A stretch of DNA of 20,200 nucleotides, taken from contig JAZUIV010000030.1 of NCBI GenBank assembly GCA_045642485.1, forward strand, positions 1 to 20,200. Direction: 5' to 3'. Each line of letters begins with the position of its first letter. Position 1 is the first letter of the stretch. This document shows, piece after piece, positions 6,173-14,085 of the stretch. The position numbers and the translations under genes are program-made. The notes beneath the pieces were generated by a model. It saw nothing but the letters and a program-made list of their open reading frames with translations, was not told where the DNA came from and made no database searches. Origin of the DNA: Cacconaster sp045642485. Lineage in GTDB: Bacteria > Bacteroidota > Bacteroidia > Bacteroidales > UBA932.

Positions 6173-6601
6173 CTACCGCAAATCTGTGATGATGGTATCG
6201 TCGCCGAATGATTCCGGGTCGATGATGAAGAATTCCCACGGCCAGGGATCGCTTATCGGCCTGATGTCCGAAAGCTGTATCTTGAAAGAGGCATAGTCGA
6301 AAGTACAGGAGTCACCTTTGAGAGCGCTCAAATCCATCCCCGCCAGCATCGAAAGGTCATTTTTCTGGATAACCAATTCCTGAGCCGCAACATCATGCAG
6401 CCACCTGTCCCTGCCATTGCAGTAGAGAACTCCACCGGGACTTTCAAACCTGTAGCAACTGTCCTGTACAAAAGCCTTTCCGGAAACCACAAGCTCACCC
6501 GAATCGGCAACGGTCACCTTGAAATTGCAGGTGAACCGTGTCTGCGCTGCGCATAGAAAGCACAGAGCAAGAAACGATACTGTCAAAAATGTTCTTTTCA
6601 T
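6173..6601 (-). CDS. LolA-like outer-membrane lipoprotein carrier family protein
   Basis: 142 residues from ATG 6601 (MKRTFLTVSF). A signal peptide ends near FLCAAQ, so the mature protein is periplasmic. The rest is beta-rich: FTCNFKVTVADSGELVVSGKAFVQDSCYRFESPGGVLYCNGRDRWLHD resembles the LolA barrel, where the strand pattern runs sharing-type 'G-(x)-R--SPG--YC-G---W-YD'. It is shorter than E. coli LolA (about 180 mature residues). The stop of ftsK lies 36 bases upstream on the same strand; an ftsK - lolA-like pair is a recurring arrangement in Bacteroidetes and supports the call. Its cargo is inferred only. No promoter was seen between it and ftsK, so it is probably cotranscribed. Confidence 0.72.
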   Translation of the reverse strand: MKRTFLTVSFLALCFLCAAQTRFTCNFKVTVADSGELVVSGKAFVQDSCYRFESPGGVLYCNGRDRWLHDVAAQELVIQKNDLSMLAGMDLSALKGDSCTFDYASFKIQLSDIRPISDPWPWEFFIIDPESFGDDTIITDLR

Positions 6602-6637
6602 CTTCAAGGCTTGACCCCCGTGGAAGCGTATTCCGGC

Positions 6638-9055
6638 TTATCCCTGTATATGATTCAACGACTCCAGAATATGGTCCAGAGAATCAAAATCGGTAATAAG
6701 CACATTTCGTGCCTTGCTGCCTTCCTGAGGCCCAACGATTCCTGCCGCCTCAAGCTGGTCCATTATACGGCCGGCCCTTGCGTAGCCTATGCCCAACTTG
6801 CGCTGGATCATTGAAGTTGAGCCCTGCTGGAACTGGACTACCATCTTGGCGCACTCCTCGAACAGCTGGTCACGACGGCGAAGGTCTATCGAATCATTGG
6901 CTTCAGCATCGTTTTCATCCACATACTCGGGCAGCGTGAAAACACAGTCATAACCGGTCTGATCGCTGATGAACTTGACCATCGCCTCAATTTCAGGGGT
7001 GTCTATCAACGCACACTGAACACGGGTCAAGTCGGCTCCGGGATATGAGACTAGCATATCCCCACGGCCTATCAGACGGTTTGCGCCGGCAGAGTCGATG
7101 ATAACCTTCGAATCGACACTGCTGCTCACCTTGAAAGCTATGCGGGAGTTGAAATTCGCCTTGATTGTACCGGTAATGATGTTGGTGGAAGGACGCTGGG
7201 TGGCGATGACAAGATGGATACCCACTGCACGCGCCTTCTGCGCCAACCTGGCGATAGGCTCTTCTATCTCACGGCCTGCAGTCATAAGCAAATCCGCGAA
7301 CTCGTCGATAGCTACCACTATATAAGGCAGGAACTTGTGTCCCTTGTTGGGGTTAAGCCTCCTCTGCAGGAACTTCTCGTTGTATTCCTTTATCTGACGC
7401 ACTCCCGCAGTCTTGAGCAGTGCGTATCTGTCCTCCATCTCGATGCAGAGGGACTTGAGAGTATTGACAACCTTCTTGGTGTCTGTGATGATGGCCTCGT
7501 CTCCATCCGGGAGCATTGCCAGATAGTGTTTGTCCAACTTCTCATAAAGCGAGAGTTCAACCTTCTTGGGGTCAACAAGGACAAGTTTCATCTCGGCGGG
7601 GTGCTTAGTGAAGAGGAGGGATGCCAGAATCACGTTGAGTCCGACAGATTTACCCATACCGGTAGCACCGGCCACCAGCAGGTGGGGCATCTTCGCAAGA
7701 TCGATGAAGAAAGGCTCGTTCGTGACAGTGACGCCAAGGGCAAGCGGCAGTTCCATCTTCAGGCTGTGGAACTGCTGGGTATTGAGGATGGACTTGAATG
7801 CGACTACGCTCGGGCGCTCATTGGCAACCTCAATGCCAACTGCATCCAACAGCGTAACAACACGTACTCCTTTGGCTCCCAGTGAGATGGCAATATCTTC
7901 CTCAAGATTGCGGACCTGCGCCACTTTCACTCCGTCTGCCAGGTGAATCTTGTAAAGGGTGACGGTAGGGCCCATCTTTGCAGAGATGGAGACCACTTTT
8001 ATCTTGTAACTCGCCAGGGCGCTGACTATTCTCTGTTTATTGCGTTCAAGCTCTTCCCGTGAAACGTTATAAATCTTGTCCTGATAGTCGTTCAAAATCG
8101 ACATCGGAGGGGTCTTGAACGAGGCCAGGTCTAGTCTGGGATCATAAAGATTGCGCCATTGGTCGTCGGACAGGGTATCAACGGTCGAACCCTCTTCGAT
8201 GGTAAGCAGAACGTCATCACCATTTCCGCCAGCCTCCAATGGTTCGGAATGTGCCGGCTCCACAGGAAGTTCCGGTTCCTGTAAAGAATCTTCAGCGGAC
8301 TCCTTAATGAAAGGTTCTTCTGAAAAAATATCATCAATATCCTTTTCACCGGATTCCTGCGTCTGTCCGTCCTCGGAGGGTACATCACCGTCCGGCTGTT
8401 CGGCAACCGGCTCTTTCGGAACATTCTTCTGCCTGTGTGAAACTCCATACATCGCATCATCTATCCACTTGGCCACCTTGGGGGTGATCAGACAGGCATA
8501 AAGAAAGACCACCAGCAAATACAGCAGACCGGCCCCCATATATCCCAGCATCCCGCACACGAAAGTATCGGCGGCACAGCCATAGGAGCCCCCTGCACCG
8601 ACACCGAGCATCGGGCTGACATTCAGCAAGGAATGGATATAATCGGCCACTACTGAGCAAATTATGGCTCCGAGCATTGTCACGATGAATATACGCAGCA
8701 GATTGACGCGTTTGATTCTGAAACAGAAGACAGAAACGGCTCCGAAGAATACCGGGAGGACGAACGCCCCCAACCCGAAAACTTTGGAGAACAGAAAATC
8801 CGCCCATTTCCACCCCAACTTGCCGGCACCATTGGCGGCAGTCACGTCATTGGACAGGAACGACGGACTGAAGACAAGGCTCTGGTCCTTGTCCCAAGTG
8901 AAAAACAGCGAAAAGAGGGCATAGATGGTATAGAGGGTGAGGAAAGCGAAAAAAATCCCAAGAGCGACCCTGGAAATCATCGCCAGATTACGGACTTGCG
9001 GCTTGCTTTCCTGCTTTTCTGAGCTTTTCTTTTTCCCGGATGAAGACATAATCAT
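6638..9055 (-). CDS. ftsK: DNA translocase FtsK
   Basis: 805 residues, usual for the Bacteroidetes SpoIIIE/FtsK type. Four or five membrane helices lie in residues about 25-190, followed by an acidic, variable linker (about 210-300). The alpha/beta motor domain has Walker A VAGATGMGKS (461-470) and Walker B IVVAIDEFADLL (579-590), with IATQRPSTNIITGTIKANF after it. The C-terminal winged-helix gamma domain, about 735-800 (MIQRKLGIGYARAGRIMDQLEAAGIVGP), reads orienting sequences. The protein pumps chromosomal DNA through the division septum and activates XerCD at dif. The ATG at 9055 abuts the DUF4290 stop (TAAATG), suggesting translational coupling; a second ATG two codons later is possible. 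Confidence 0.97.
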   Translation of the reverse strand: MIMSSSGKKKSSEKQESKPQVRNLAMISRVALGIFFAFLTLYTIYALFSLFFTWDKDQSLVFSPSFLSNDVTAANGAGKLGWKWADFLFSKVFGLGAFVLPVFFGAVSVFCFRIKRVNLLRIFIVTMLGAIICSVVADYIHSLLNVSPMLGVGAGGSYGCAADTFVCGMLGYMGAGLLYLLVVFLYACLITPKVAKWIDDAMYGVSHRQKNVPKEPVAEQPDGDVPSEDGQTQESGEKDIDDIFSEEPFIKESAEDSLQEPELPVEPAHSEPLEAGGNGDDVLLTIEEGSTVDTLSDDQWRNLYDPRLDLASFKTPPMSILNDYQDKIYNVSREELERNKQRIVSALASYKIKVVSISAKMGPTVTLYKIHLADGVKVAQVRNLEEDIAISLGAKGVRVVTLLDAVGIEVANERPSVVAFKSILNTQQFHSLKMELPLALGVTVTNEPFFIDLAKMPHLLVAGATGMGKSVGLNVILASLLFTKHPAEMKLVLVDPKKVELSLYEKLDKHYLAMLPDGDEAIITDTKKVVNTLKSLCIEMEDRYALLKTAGVRQIKEYNEKFLQRRLNPNKGHKFLPYIVVAIDEFADLLMTAGREIEEPIARLAQKARAVGIHLVIATQRPSTNIITGTIKANFNSRIAFKVSSSVDSKVIIDSAGANRLIGRGDMLVSYPGADLTRVQCALIDTPEIEAMVKFISDQTGYDCVFTLPEYVDENDAEANDSIDLRRRDQLFEECAKMVVQFQQGSTSMIQRKLGIGYARAGRIMDQLEAAGIVGPQEGSKARNVLITDFDSLDHILESLNHIQG

Positions 9056-9682
9056 TTACTTCTTTCTGTTTCTGTTGCGCTTGAAATTTCCACGATTCTG
9101 ATTCTTGAAGCCCATCCCGGGACGGGAGAATACTTCATTATGAGCTATCGCACCCAAATGAACGTCGGAAGGGACTTTGAGTTTACCGTCCGACAATTTT
9201 TCAATATCTGCGAAAATCGTCTCCTCAGCCACGTTGTCCTTGTTCCATATCAGATATTGCTGCCGCATATAGAGAGCCAGAGTGCGTATCATCTCTTTTT
9301 TCACGTCATCATCTTCCCTGTCTGCAATGAGTGCTATCATATTCTCTATGTTGCGCCCGTAACAGGCGGCTTTTGGCGGCTTTGAAGGCAAGGTCAGCAT
9401 CTCCGGCCTTGCATCGAACTGCTGCTTTGTGGGAGCCGGGAAAGGAGCATCTATGTCGAGGTCAAAGTCGGCAACCACATAGGCGTGATCCCACAACTTA
9501 TGCTTGAAATCGTTCAGATCCCTTATCTGAGGATTCAGTATCCCCATAGTCTGCACGACTGCAGCGGCCTGTTCGCTTCTCTTCTTTCTGTCCCCTATCC
9601 CCTTGACCTGCTGAATCATCTTCTGCACATTCCTGCCGTATTCCGGCAGAATCAATTTTTCTCTCTCTGTGTTGTAGTCCAT
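9056..9682 (-). CDS. DUF4290 family protein
   Basis: 208 residues from ATG 9682 (MDYNTEREKLILPEYGRNVQKM). An upstream TTG would add two codons, but the family normally begins with this block. DUF4290 is a Bacteroidetes-restricted family of unknown function; the conserved parts seen are LPEYGRN, WDHAYVVADFDLDIDAPFP, YGRNIENMI and KEEM-like RTLALYMRQQYLIWNKD. The C-terminus is basic and rich in Asn/Arg (NQNRGNFKRNRNRKK), which suggests nucleic-acid contact (inference). No signal peptide or membrane segment is present. It is the first gene of the operon with ftsK and the LolA-like gene. Confidence 0.9.
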   Translation of the reverse strand: MDYNTEREKLILPEYGRNVQKMIQQVKGIGDRKKRSEQAAAVVQTMGILNPQIRDLNDFKHKLWDHAYVVADFDLDIDAPFPAPTKQQFDARPEMLTLPSKPPKAACYGRNIENMIALIADREDDDVKKEMIRTLALYMRQQYLIWNKDNVAEETIFADIEKLSDGKLKVPSDVHLGAIAHNEVFSRPGMGFKNQNRGNFKRNRNRKK

Positions 9683-9702
9683 ACCCAAACTGTTTTATCT
9701 CG

Positions 9703-9710
9703 CGAATTTA
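9703..9710 (-). promoter_or_regulatory. Weak -7-like box for DUF4290-ftsK operon
   Basis: TAAATTCG on the minus strand differs from TAnnTTTG by one base and ends 20 bases before the DUF4290 ATG. No clear -33 element. It lies back to back with the kinase promoter. Confidence 0.35.
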
Positions 9711-9730
9711 CAAAAAAAGTTTCTTTTTGC

Positions 9731-9738
9731 TAAATTTG
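9731..9738 (+). promoter_or_regulatory. -7 box TAAATTTG for the deoxynucleoside kinase
   Basis: It matches TAnnTTTG and ends 15 bases before the ATG at 9754. It overlaps the region after an upstream possible start at 9727, which argues for the ATG at 9754 as the real start. Confidence 0.6.
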
Positions 9739-9753
9739 CGGAAAATTCAATAT

Positions 9754-10368
9754 ATGCATATCGGAGTAGCAGGTAACATCGGCAGCGGCAAGACCACCCT
9801 CACGAGGATGCTGTCCGGACATTACGGATGGACCCCGAAATACGAGGCAGTGACCTACAATCCTTTTCTGGAGGATTACTACACGGACATACCGCGCTGG
9901 TCTTTCAATCTGGAAGTCTATTTCCTGACGCAGAGACTCAAGGACGCTATCGCAATCTCCCAATGCGAAGGCACTGTCATACAGGACCGCACGATTTTTG
10001 AGGGAGTCTATATCTTCGTGGCCAACAACTATGCCCTCGGGAATCTATCCAAGCGTGATTTCGACGCCTATATGGACCTGTTCAACGTGATGATGCACTC
10101 CATAAAAACGCCCGACCTTCTGATATATCTCAGATGCTCGGTCCCGCATCTGGTGGGACAGATTCAGAAACGCGGGAGAAGATATGAGCAAGGCATCAGC
10201 CTGGAATATCTGACAGGCCTGAACGAGAGATATGAAAAGTTCGTAAAGGAGCAGTACCCGGGCCAGGTTCTGACAATAGACGCAGACCGGCTGGATTTCG
10301 AGCACAATCCTGAAGATTTTTCTTCAATCACCGACAAGATAGACGCCCGCCTCTACGGGTTGTTCTGA
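9754..10368 (+). CDS. Deoxynucleoside kinase (dNK/dGK/dCK family)
   Basis: 204 residues from ATG 9754 (MHIGVAGNIGSGKTTL). The P-loop is GNIGSGKT at 7-14; the family's base-binding Glu is in KYEAV (Glu31); the DRT signature follows in VIQDRTIFEG (78-80). The arginine-rich LID is QKRGRRYEQG at about 138-147. The enzyme phosphorylates deoxynucleosides at 5' using ATP, in the salvage pathway; dA, dG or dC specificity is not decided. Its 3' end overlaps the convergent C_GCAxxG_C_C gene by 16 bases. Confidence 0.93.
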   Translation: MHIGVAGNIGSGKTTLTRMLSGHYGWTPKYEAVTYNPFLEDYYTDIPRWSFNLEVYFLTQRLKDAIAISQCEGTVIQDRTIFEGVYIFVANNYALGNLSKRDFDAYMDLFNVMMHSIKTPDLLIYLRCSVPHLVGQIQKRGRRYEQGISLEYLTGLNERYEKFVKEQYPGQVLTIDADRLDFEHNPEDFSSITDKIDARLYGLF

Positions 10369-10844
10369 TTGAGCGTCTTTTTCTCCTGAAGATATTCCGC
10401 CACTATTTCAGCGGCCAGTGCAACCATATCGGCACAGGGGCGCTTTCTGTAATACTCACCCGTACGCGCAGACGGAGCCGGATCGGAAGCCCCGCCTGAA
10501 GGCAGACCGAGAAGTTCCCTGCAGATTATACTGCCGGTCTCTTCCTTGAATTTTCCGGCAAAATACTGGACAAGAGCATAATTTGCCTTTCTCGCCGCCA
10601 GATCGGAAGGGTCTGAGACCGGAGAGATGAATCCAGCAAGAAATGTCATCCCGCTGACCGTACCGCACACTTCCCGCATACGTCCCATTCCTCCTCCGAA
10701 CCCCGTACCGGCCCGCGCAAGTATGTCAGCGTCAAGACCCGTAATATCGGCGAAAGCCATCACCACAGACTGGCAGCAGTTGTATCCCTTGAGGAAAAAA
10801 TCGCGGGCAAGATTCCCTTTTTCCCGAACATATTGTGTCTCCAT
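10353..10844 (-). CDS. C_GCAxxG_C_C family protein
   Basis: 163 residues from ATG 10844 (METQYVREKGNLARDFFLKG). Longer upstream starts would cross the promoter. Conserved cysteines are GYNCCQSV (Cys23, Cys24), REVCGTVSG (Cys60; the family's GCAxxG here reads CGTVSG), a Cys at 108 in IICRELLG and Cys137 near the end. This family (TIGR01909) is thought to be redox- or metal-related, often in strict anaerobes; its function is not established. It is a single gene, convergent with and overlapping the kinase by 16 bases, leaving no room for a normal terminator between them. Confidence 0.88.
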   Translation of the reverse strand: METQYVREKGNLARDFFLKGYNCCQSVVMAFADITGLDADILARAGTGFGGGMGRMREVCGTVSGMTFLAGFISPVSDPSDLAARKANYALVQYFAGKFKEETGSIICRELLGLPSGGASDPAPSARTGEYYRKRPCADMVALAAEIVAEYLQEKKTLNQNNP

Positions 10845-10849
10845 AATTG

Positions 10850-10857
10850 CAAAGATA
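10850..10857 (-). promoter_or_regulatory. -7 box TATCTTTG very close to the C_GCAxxG_C_C start
   Basis: On the minus strand TATCTTTG ends only five bases before the ATG at 10844, and a TTTG lies 22 bases upstream of it. If transcription starts about six bases after the box, the mRNA would be leaderless or nearly so. Confidence 0.55.
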
Positions 10858-10954
10858 AGAATCTGTTTCCATAGTTGTGCAAACAGGGCATTCATTTGCA
10901 CTGTCCGGCAAAGTTGGCACAGAATATGATTCAAGGAGCAGGGAACAACAAAAT

Positions 10955-11665
10955 ATGACAAATATGAAAACGCGAATCATTTATATGGCGGCCGTTCTGG
11001 GAATGGCTGTTTCATTCGGGGCGGCAGCCCAGACAACCGGCGAAAACTACAACAGTTACATAGAAGTCTCCGGATACGCCGAGCAGGAAGTTGATCCCGA
11101 CGTCTTCTATATGAGAATCGTGATTGACGAGATGGACAGCAAAGGGAAAAACTCCCTGGAGAGCCAGCAAAAAGCAATGATATCCGCCCTGCAGGCCATC
11201 GGAATCGACACTGACAGCCAACTCAAGCGCCTTTCCCTCTCAAGTTCATACTACAAGAGAAAATCAAACCTTGCTTCCGGAACCTATCAGCTCAAACTGA
11301 ACAGGGCTGAAGATGTTTCCAGGGTATGGAGCGCACTTGACAATCTCGCTCTTTCCGACATCGCCTTCACAAAAGCCGAATACAGCGGAATGGACAGCCT
11401 TCGCAACGAAGTGAAGAGCAAAGCGGTCAGGAATGCCAGGGAACAGGCTCAGTCAATGGCGGGTGCCATAGGCCAGACGGTAGGCAAATGTTTCTATATG
11501 TATGTCGGACAGAGCGGAAATGCAATTCTCTACGCCCAGCCCAGAATGACGAAAGCAGTAATGTTGGATGCGGCCAACGGATTGGGTATAAGCGAAGAAG
11601 AGAGCATCGAATTCAGCAGCATCAAGGTTTCCGCCAATATCAACGCAAAATTCGTCCTTGAATAA
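10955..11665 (+). CDS. SIMPL domain (DUF541) periplasmic protein
   Basis: 236 residues from ATG 10955; ATG 10964 (MKTRIIYMAAV) is an equal alternative. AAGGAG at 10933-10938 sits slightly far for either. A signal peptide ends about AAAQTTG, so the protein is exported. The DUF541/SIMPL pattern is visible: YIEVSGYAEQEVDPDVFYMRIVIDE, the central QAIGIDTDSQLKRLSLSSSYYKRKS, KAVRNAREQAQSMAGAIGQTVGKCFYM and a terminal beta strand KVSANINAKFVLE. Members of the family bind or protect in the periplasm, but their role is poorly known. The upstream 90 bases face the C_GCAxxG_C_C promoter; I did not find a clear -7 box. Confidence 0.88.
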   Translation: MTNMKTRIIYMAAVLGMAVSFGAAAQTTGENYNSYIEVSGYAEQEVDPDVFYMRIVIDEMDSKGKNSLESQQKAMISALQAIGIDTDSQLKRLSLSSSYYKRKSNLASGTYQLKLNRAEDVSRVWSALDNLALSDIAFTKAEYSGMDSLRNEVKSKAVRNAREQAQSMAGAIGQTVGKCFYMYVGQSGNAILYAQPRMTKAVMLDAANGLGISEEESIEFSSIKVSANINAKFVLE

Positions 11666-11687
11666 TCCCCGGATTGTTGTAACTTTG
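11658..11687 (+). promoter_or_regulatory. Promoter of the small lipoprotein gene
   Basis: TTG at 11658-11660, a 19-base spacer and TAACTTTG at 11680-11687 fit the Bacteroidetes -33/-7 pattern; the -33 part overlaps the end of the SIMPL gene. The ATG follows 20 bases after the box. Confidence 0.6.
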
Positions 11688-11707
11688 CTGCCCTTAAACC
11701 TTTGGAT

Positions 11708-12088
11708 ATGAAAAAATTTTCCGCCCTGCTCGCCTTATGCGCTATTGTCCTTGTCTGCGGTTGCGAAAAACTCGAAGACCGCCACGGCAACGTGGGATAC
11801 AACTACTACACACAGACTGAAGAGGGAGGAAGCGAAGCGGACGCTCAATTCATCACCGATATCTATACCGGACAGTTCAATTTATTGGACAATGCCGAAG
11901 TCAAAGGCGGATACGTCTATATAAACGGCCGATACGGGGATCTTGACAAATTGATTCTGGAAGCCTGCCACAAGGCGGAAGAGCAGATTACCGCACAAGG
12001 CTTCAAGCCTGAGAAGAAATGTACCTTCACCGTGAACGCAATCTACACGATGGAGGTAGTGGCCAATTTCTACGTCAAGACCTATTGA
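11708..12088 (+). CDS. Small lipoprotein of unknown function
   Basis: 126 residues from ATG 11708 (MKKFSALLALC); an upstream TTG frame extension was not used. The lipobox is LVCGC (Cys18), so the mature protein is lipidated. The mature part is about 108 residues, mixed alpha/beta: a Tyr-rich start (NVGYNYYTQTEEGG), VKGGYVYINGRYGDLDKLILEACHKAEEQI, and a C-terminal strand pair TFTVNAIYTMEVVANFYVKTY. I do not recognise a family. It has its own promoter. Its stop is nine bases from the convergent MFS stop; a hairpin inside the MFS 3' end (12124-12160) might end its transcript. Confidence 0.8.
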   Translation: MKKFSALLALCAIVLVCGCEKLEDRHGNVGYNYYTQTEEGGSEADAQFITDIYTGQFNLLDNAEVKGGYVYINGRYGDLDKLILEACHKAEEQITAQGFKPEKKCTFTVNAIYTMEVVANFYVKTY

Positions 12089-12097
12089 CCCCGGGGC

Positions 12098-13273
12098 CTA
12101 TCTCAACTTGTTTGTTTCGAAGTGCCGGCGTGTCTGCAGGAAATAATGCAGCACGCCGGCTGCATTTACGGCGAACGCCATCCAGAAAGCGCTGTGGTAA
12201 CCGATGTGTTCCGCAAGAAAACCTCCGAAAAGAATACCCAGCCCTACCCCGGCATCCCAGGCCGTGAGAATCGAGGAGTTGGCAGTCCCCCTCTGGCTGT
12301 TGGGGGCCAGATTGATGAACATATTCAAGAAAGCGGGATACATATGTCCGTTCCCCAGACCGATAATCAGGGCCGCTCCATAGTATCCCACGGGAGAATG
12401 GACCGCGGCAAATAAAAGATATCCGAAAATTGATATCAGAACCCCGACAGTGGCATTGCGGCTTACCCTATTCTCCTTCAGCGCGTGAGCGCCGGTCAGG
12501 CGGGATACTATAAGGCCTATGGCCAGAAGAGTGAAAAACACCCCGGCCCCGCTGATAATGCCGAGTTCCTCCTTACCGTAGATTGCGACATAGGTTGAGA
12601 CAACTCCGTAAGAACAGGAGAAACACATCATCGAGAGAGCCTCGGGCCACCCTTTCAGCAGAAAGAAACGGTCCAGGGAAATCACCTTCTTTTCAGGCAC
12701 GAAATCACGTTTCGGAAGCTTGATTGTCGCATCCAGCACAAGGCCCAGAAAAGAGAACAGCATCGAAATTGCGAAAAGGACCTTGAAATCCCCGCTGCAC
12801 AGCTGGAGCACATAGATGGCCATTGCAGGACCGATTACGGTTGCAAGATTGTTGGAAAGGCCGTAGTAGCCCATTCCTTCCGCCCTGCGCTCCGAAGGAA
12901 GAACGTCGATGGCCACCGTACTGGCAGCGACTGTCGCCGATCCGAACGGAGCGCCGTGAAGGGTTCTGAAAATAGTGAACATAGCGAGGCTGCCTGCAAC
13001 CAGATACCCTCCGAACAGCAGGAAAAACAGGAAGTTGCATACTATCAAGACCATCTTTCTCGGGAAACTGTCCACTATATAACCGCTGAAAGGACGACTC
13101 AGAAGAGCCATCACCGTATAACCGGCAAGGCAGAGTCCTATCACCTGCTTGTTTGCCCCGAATGTCTCGCTCAGATAGAGCGGAAGCAGAGGAACGATGA
13201 GCGTAAAGGAAAAGTGGATCAGAAAATTTCCGATCCACACTTTCACGTAATTGCTGTTCCAGAGCTTGGGCAT
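12098..13273 (-). CDS. Major facilitator superfamily transporter
   Basis: 391 residues from ATG 13273 (MPKLWNSNYVKVWIGNF). This start is one base after the DUF1080 stop (TAAGATG), so translational coupling is likely. The protein is nearly all membrane, fitting 12 helices. An MFS motif A form, SGYIVDSFPRKMVL, lies between helices 2 and 3, followed by HGAPFGSATVAASTVAIDVLPSERRAEGMGYYGLSNN, typical of sugar/drug exporters and importers of this superfamily. Position after a Gfo/Idh/MocA - DUF1080 pair suggests that it imports the sugar or keto-sugar released in the periplasm. The substrate is inferred only. Confidence 0.88.
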   Translation of the reverse strand: MPKLWNSNYVKVWIGNFLIHFSFTLIVPLLPLYLSETFGANKQVIGLCLAGYTVMALLSRPFSGYIVDSFPRKMVLIVCNFLFFLLFGGYLVAGSLAMFTIFRTLHGAPFGSATVAASTVAIDVLPSERRAEGMGYYGLSNNLATVIGPAMAIYVLQLCSGDFKVLFAISMLFSFLGLVLDATIKLPKRDFVPEKKVISLDRFFLLKGWPEALSMMCFSCSYGVVSTYVAIYGKEELGIISGAGVFFTLLAIGLIVSRLTGAHALKENRVSRNATVGVLISIFGYLLFAAVHSPVGYYGAALIIGLGNGHMYPAFLNMFINLAPNSQRGTANSSILTAWDAGVGLGILFGGFLAEHIGYHSAFWMAFAVNAAGVLHYFLQTRRHFETNKLR

Positions 13274-13274
13274 C

Positions 13275-14060
13275 TTACAGATTCCTGATCCAGATATTCC
13301 TATAACTGATTGGAGCTGAAGGGTCTCCGTGACTCTGAAGAACAATGGGGCCGGCACCGTGAGCCTCATAGTGAGGGAATCCGATATACTCGGTATTGCC
13401 GAGAATCATTGTGTGGTTCTGAACCAGAACGCCGTTGAAGAAAACAGTCACGTAGGGATGCGTACGGTATGTTCCGTCCTCCTTGAAGGTGGGGGCTGTA
13501 TAGATGATGTCATATACGTTCCATTCTCCGGGCTTGCGGCAAGGGTTTACAAGCGGAGCGCTCTGCTTGTAGATACTTCCTGCCATACCGTTGACGTAGG
13601 TCTTGTTCTCGTATACGTCCAGCACCTGCACTTCATATCTGCCCTGAAGATAGACACCGCTGTTGCCACGAGCCTGATTCTCGCCCTGAATGTCTGCGGG
13701 AACGCACCACTCTATATGGAGCTGGAAATCATTGAAATTATCTTTTGTCTGGATATCGCCGGCACGTTTGTTCACGGTCATAGTTCCGTCACCGTTGACC
13801 TTCCATCCGGCAGGCTGACCTTCGGAATTGCACCACTTGTCCAGATTCTTTCCGTCAAAGAGTACGACTGCATCGGATGGAGCGCTGCTTGTAGCGGCAT
13901 CACCGGGGGCTACCTTTGCCGGAACCGGAGCATAAAACTCAGACATCTGAGGTGACATTCCCTTCGTGTCGGGATGCTGGTAACCGACAGGAATTGAACT
14001 CTGGGCATAGGAAAGAAGTGTTATGCCCATAAACGCTAAAGAAAGAACAATACGTTTCAT
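13275..14060 (-). CDS. DUF1080 (3-keto-disaccharide hydrolase-type) protein
   Basis: 261 residues. The signal peptide MKRIVLSLAFMGITLLSYAQ indicates export. The DUF1080 (PF06439) jelly-roll hallmark patterns are all present: VVLFDGKNLDKW, DFQLHIEWCVP, GNSGVYLQGRYEVQVLD, a mid segment GSIYKQSAPLVNPCRKPGEWNVYDI and the end IVLQSHGDPSAPISYRNIWIRNL. Members are associated with hydrolysis of 3-keto-glycosides. In Bacteroides, Gfo/Idh/MocA partners first oxidise the sugar at C3, making the glycosidic bond cleavable. The gene lies 25 bases after the oxidoreductase and one base before the MFS gene, all on one strand. The natural glycoside is not known. Confidence 0.9.
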   Translation of the reverse strand: MKRIVLSLAFMGITLLSYAQSSIPVGYQHPDTKGMSPQMSEFYAPVPAKVAPGDAATSSAPSDAVVLFDGKNLDKWCNSEGQPAGWKVNGDGTMTVNKRAGDIQTKDNFNDFQLHIEWCVPADIQGENQARGNSGVYLQGRYEVQVLDVYENKTYVNGMAGSIYKQSAPLVNPCRKPGEWNVYDIIYTAPTFKEDGTYRTHPYVTVFFNGVLVQNHTMILGNTEYIGFPHYEAHGAGPIVLQSHGDPSAPISYRNIWIRNL

Positions 14061-14085
14061 ATTACTTGAAGTTTAAAAACTGAAT

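Noticed and set aside
7214..7885. Plus-strand open frame of 223 codons
   Set aside because: Antisense to the ftsK motor domain; no family features.
13329..13955. Plus-strand open frame of 208 codons
   Set aside because: Antisense to the DUF1080 gene with its full set of family motifs.
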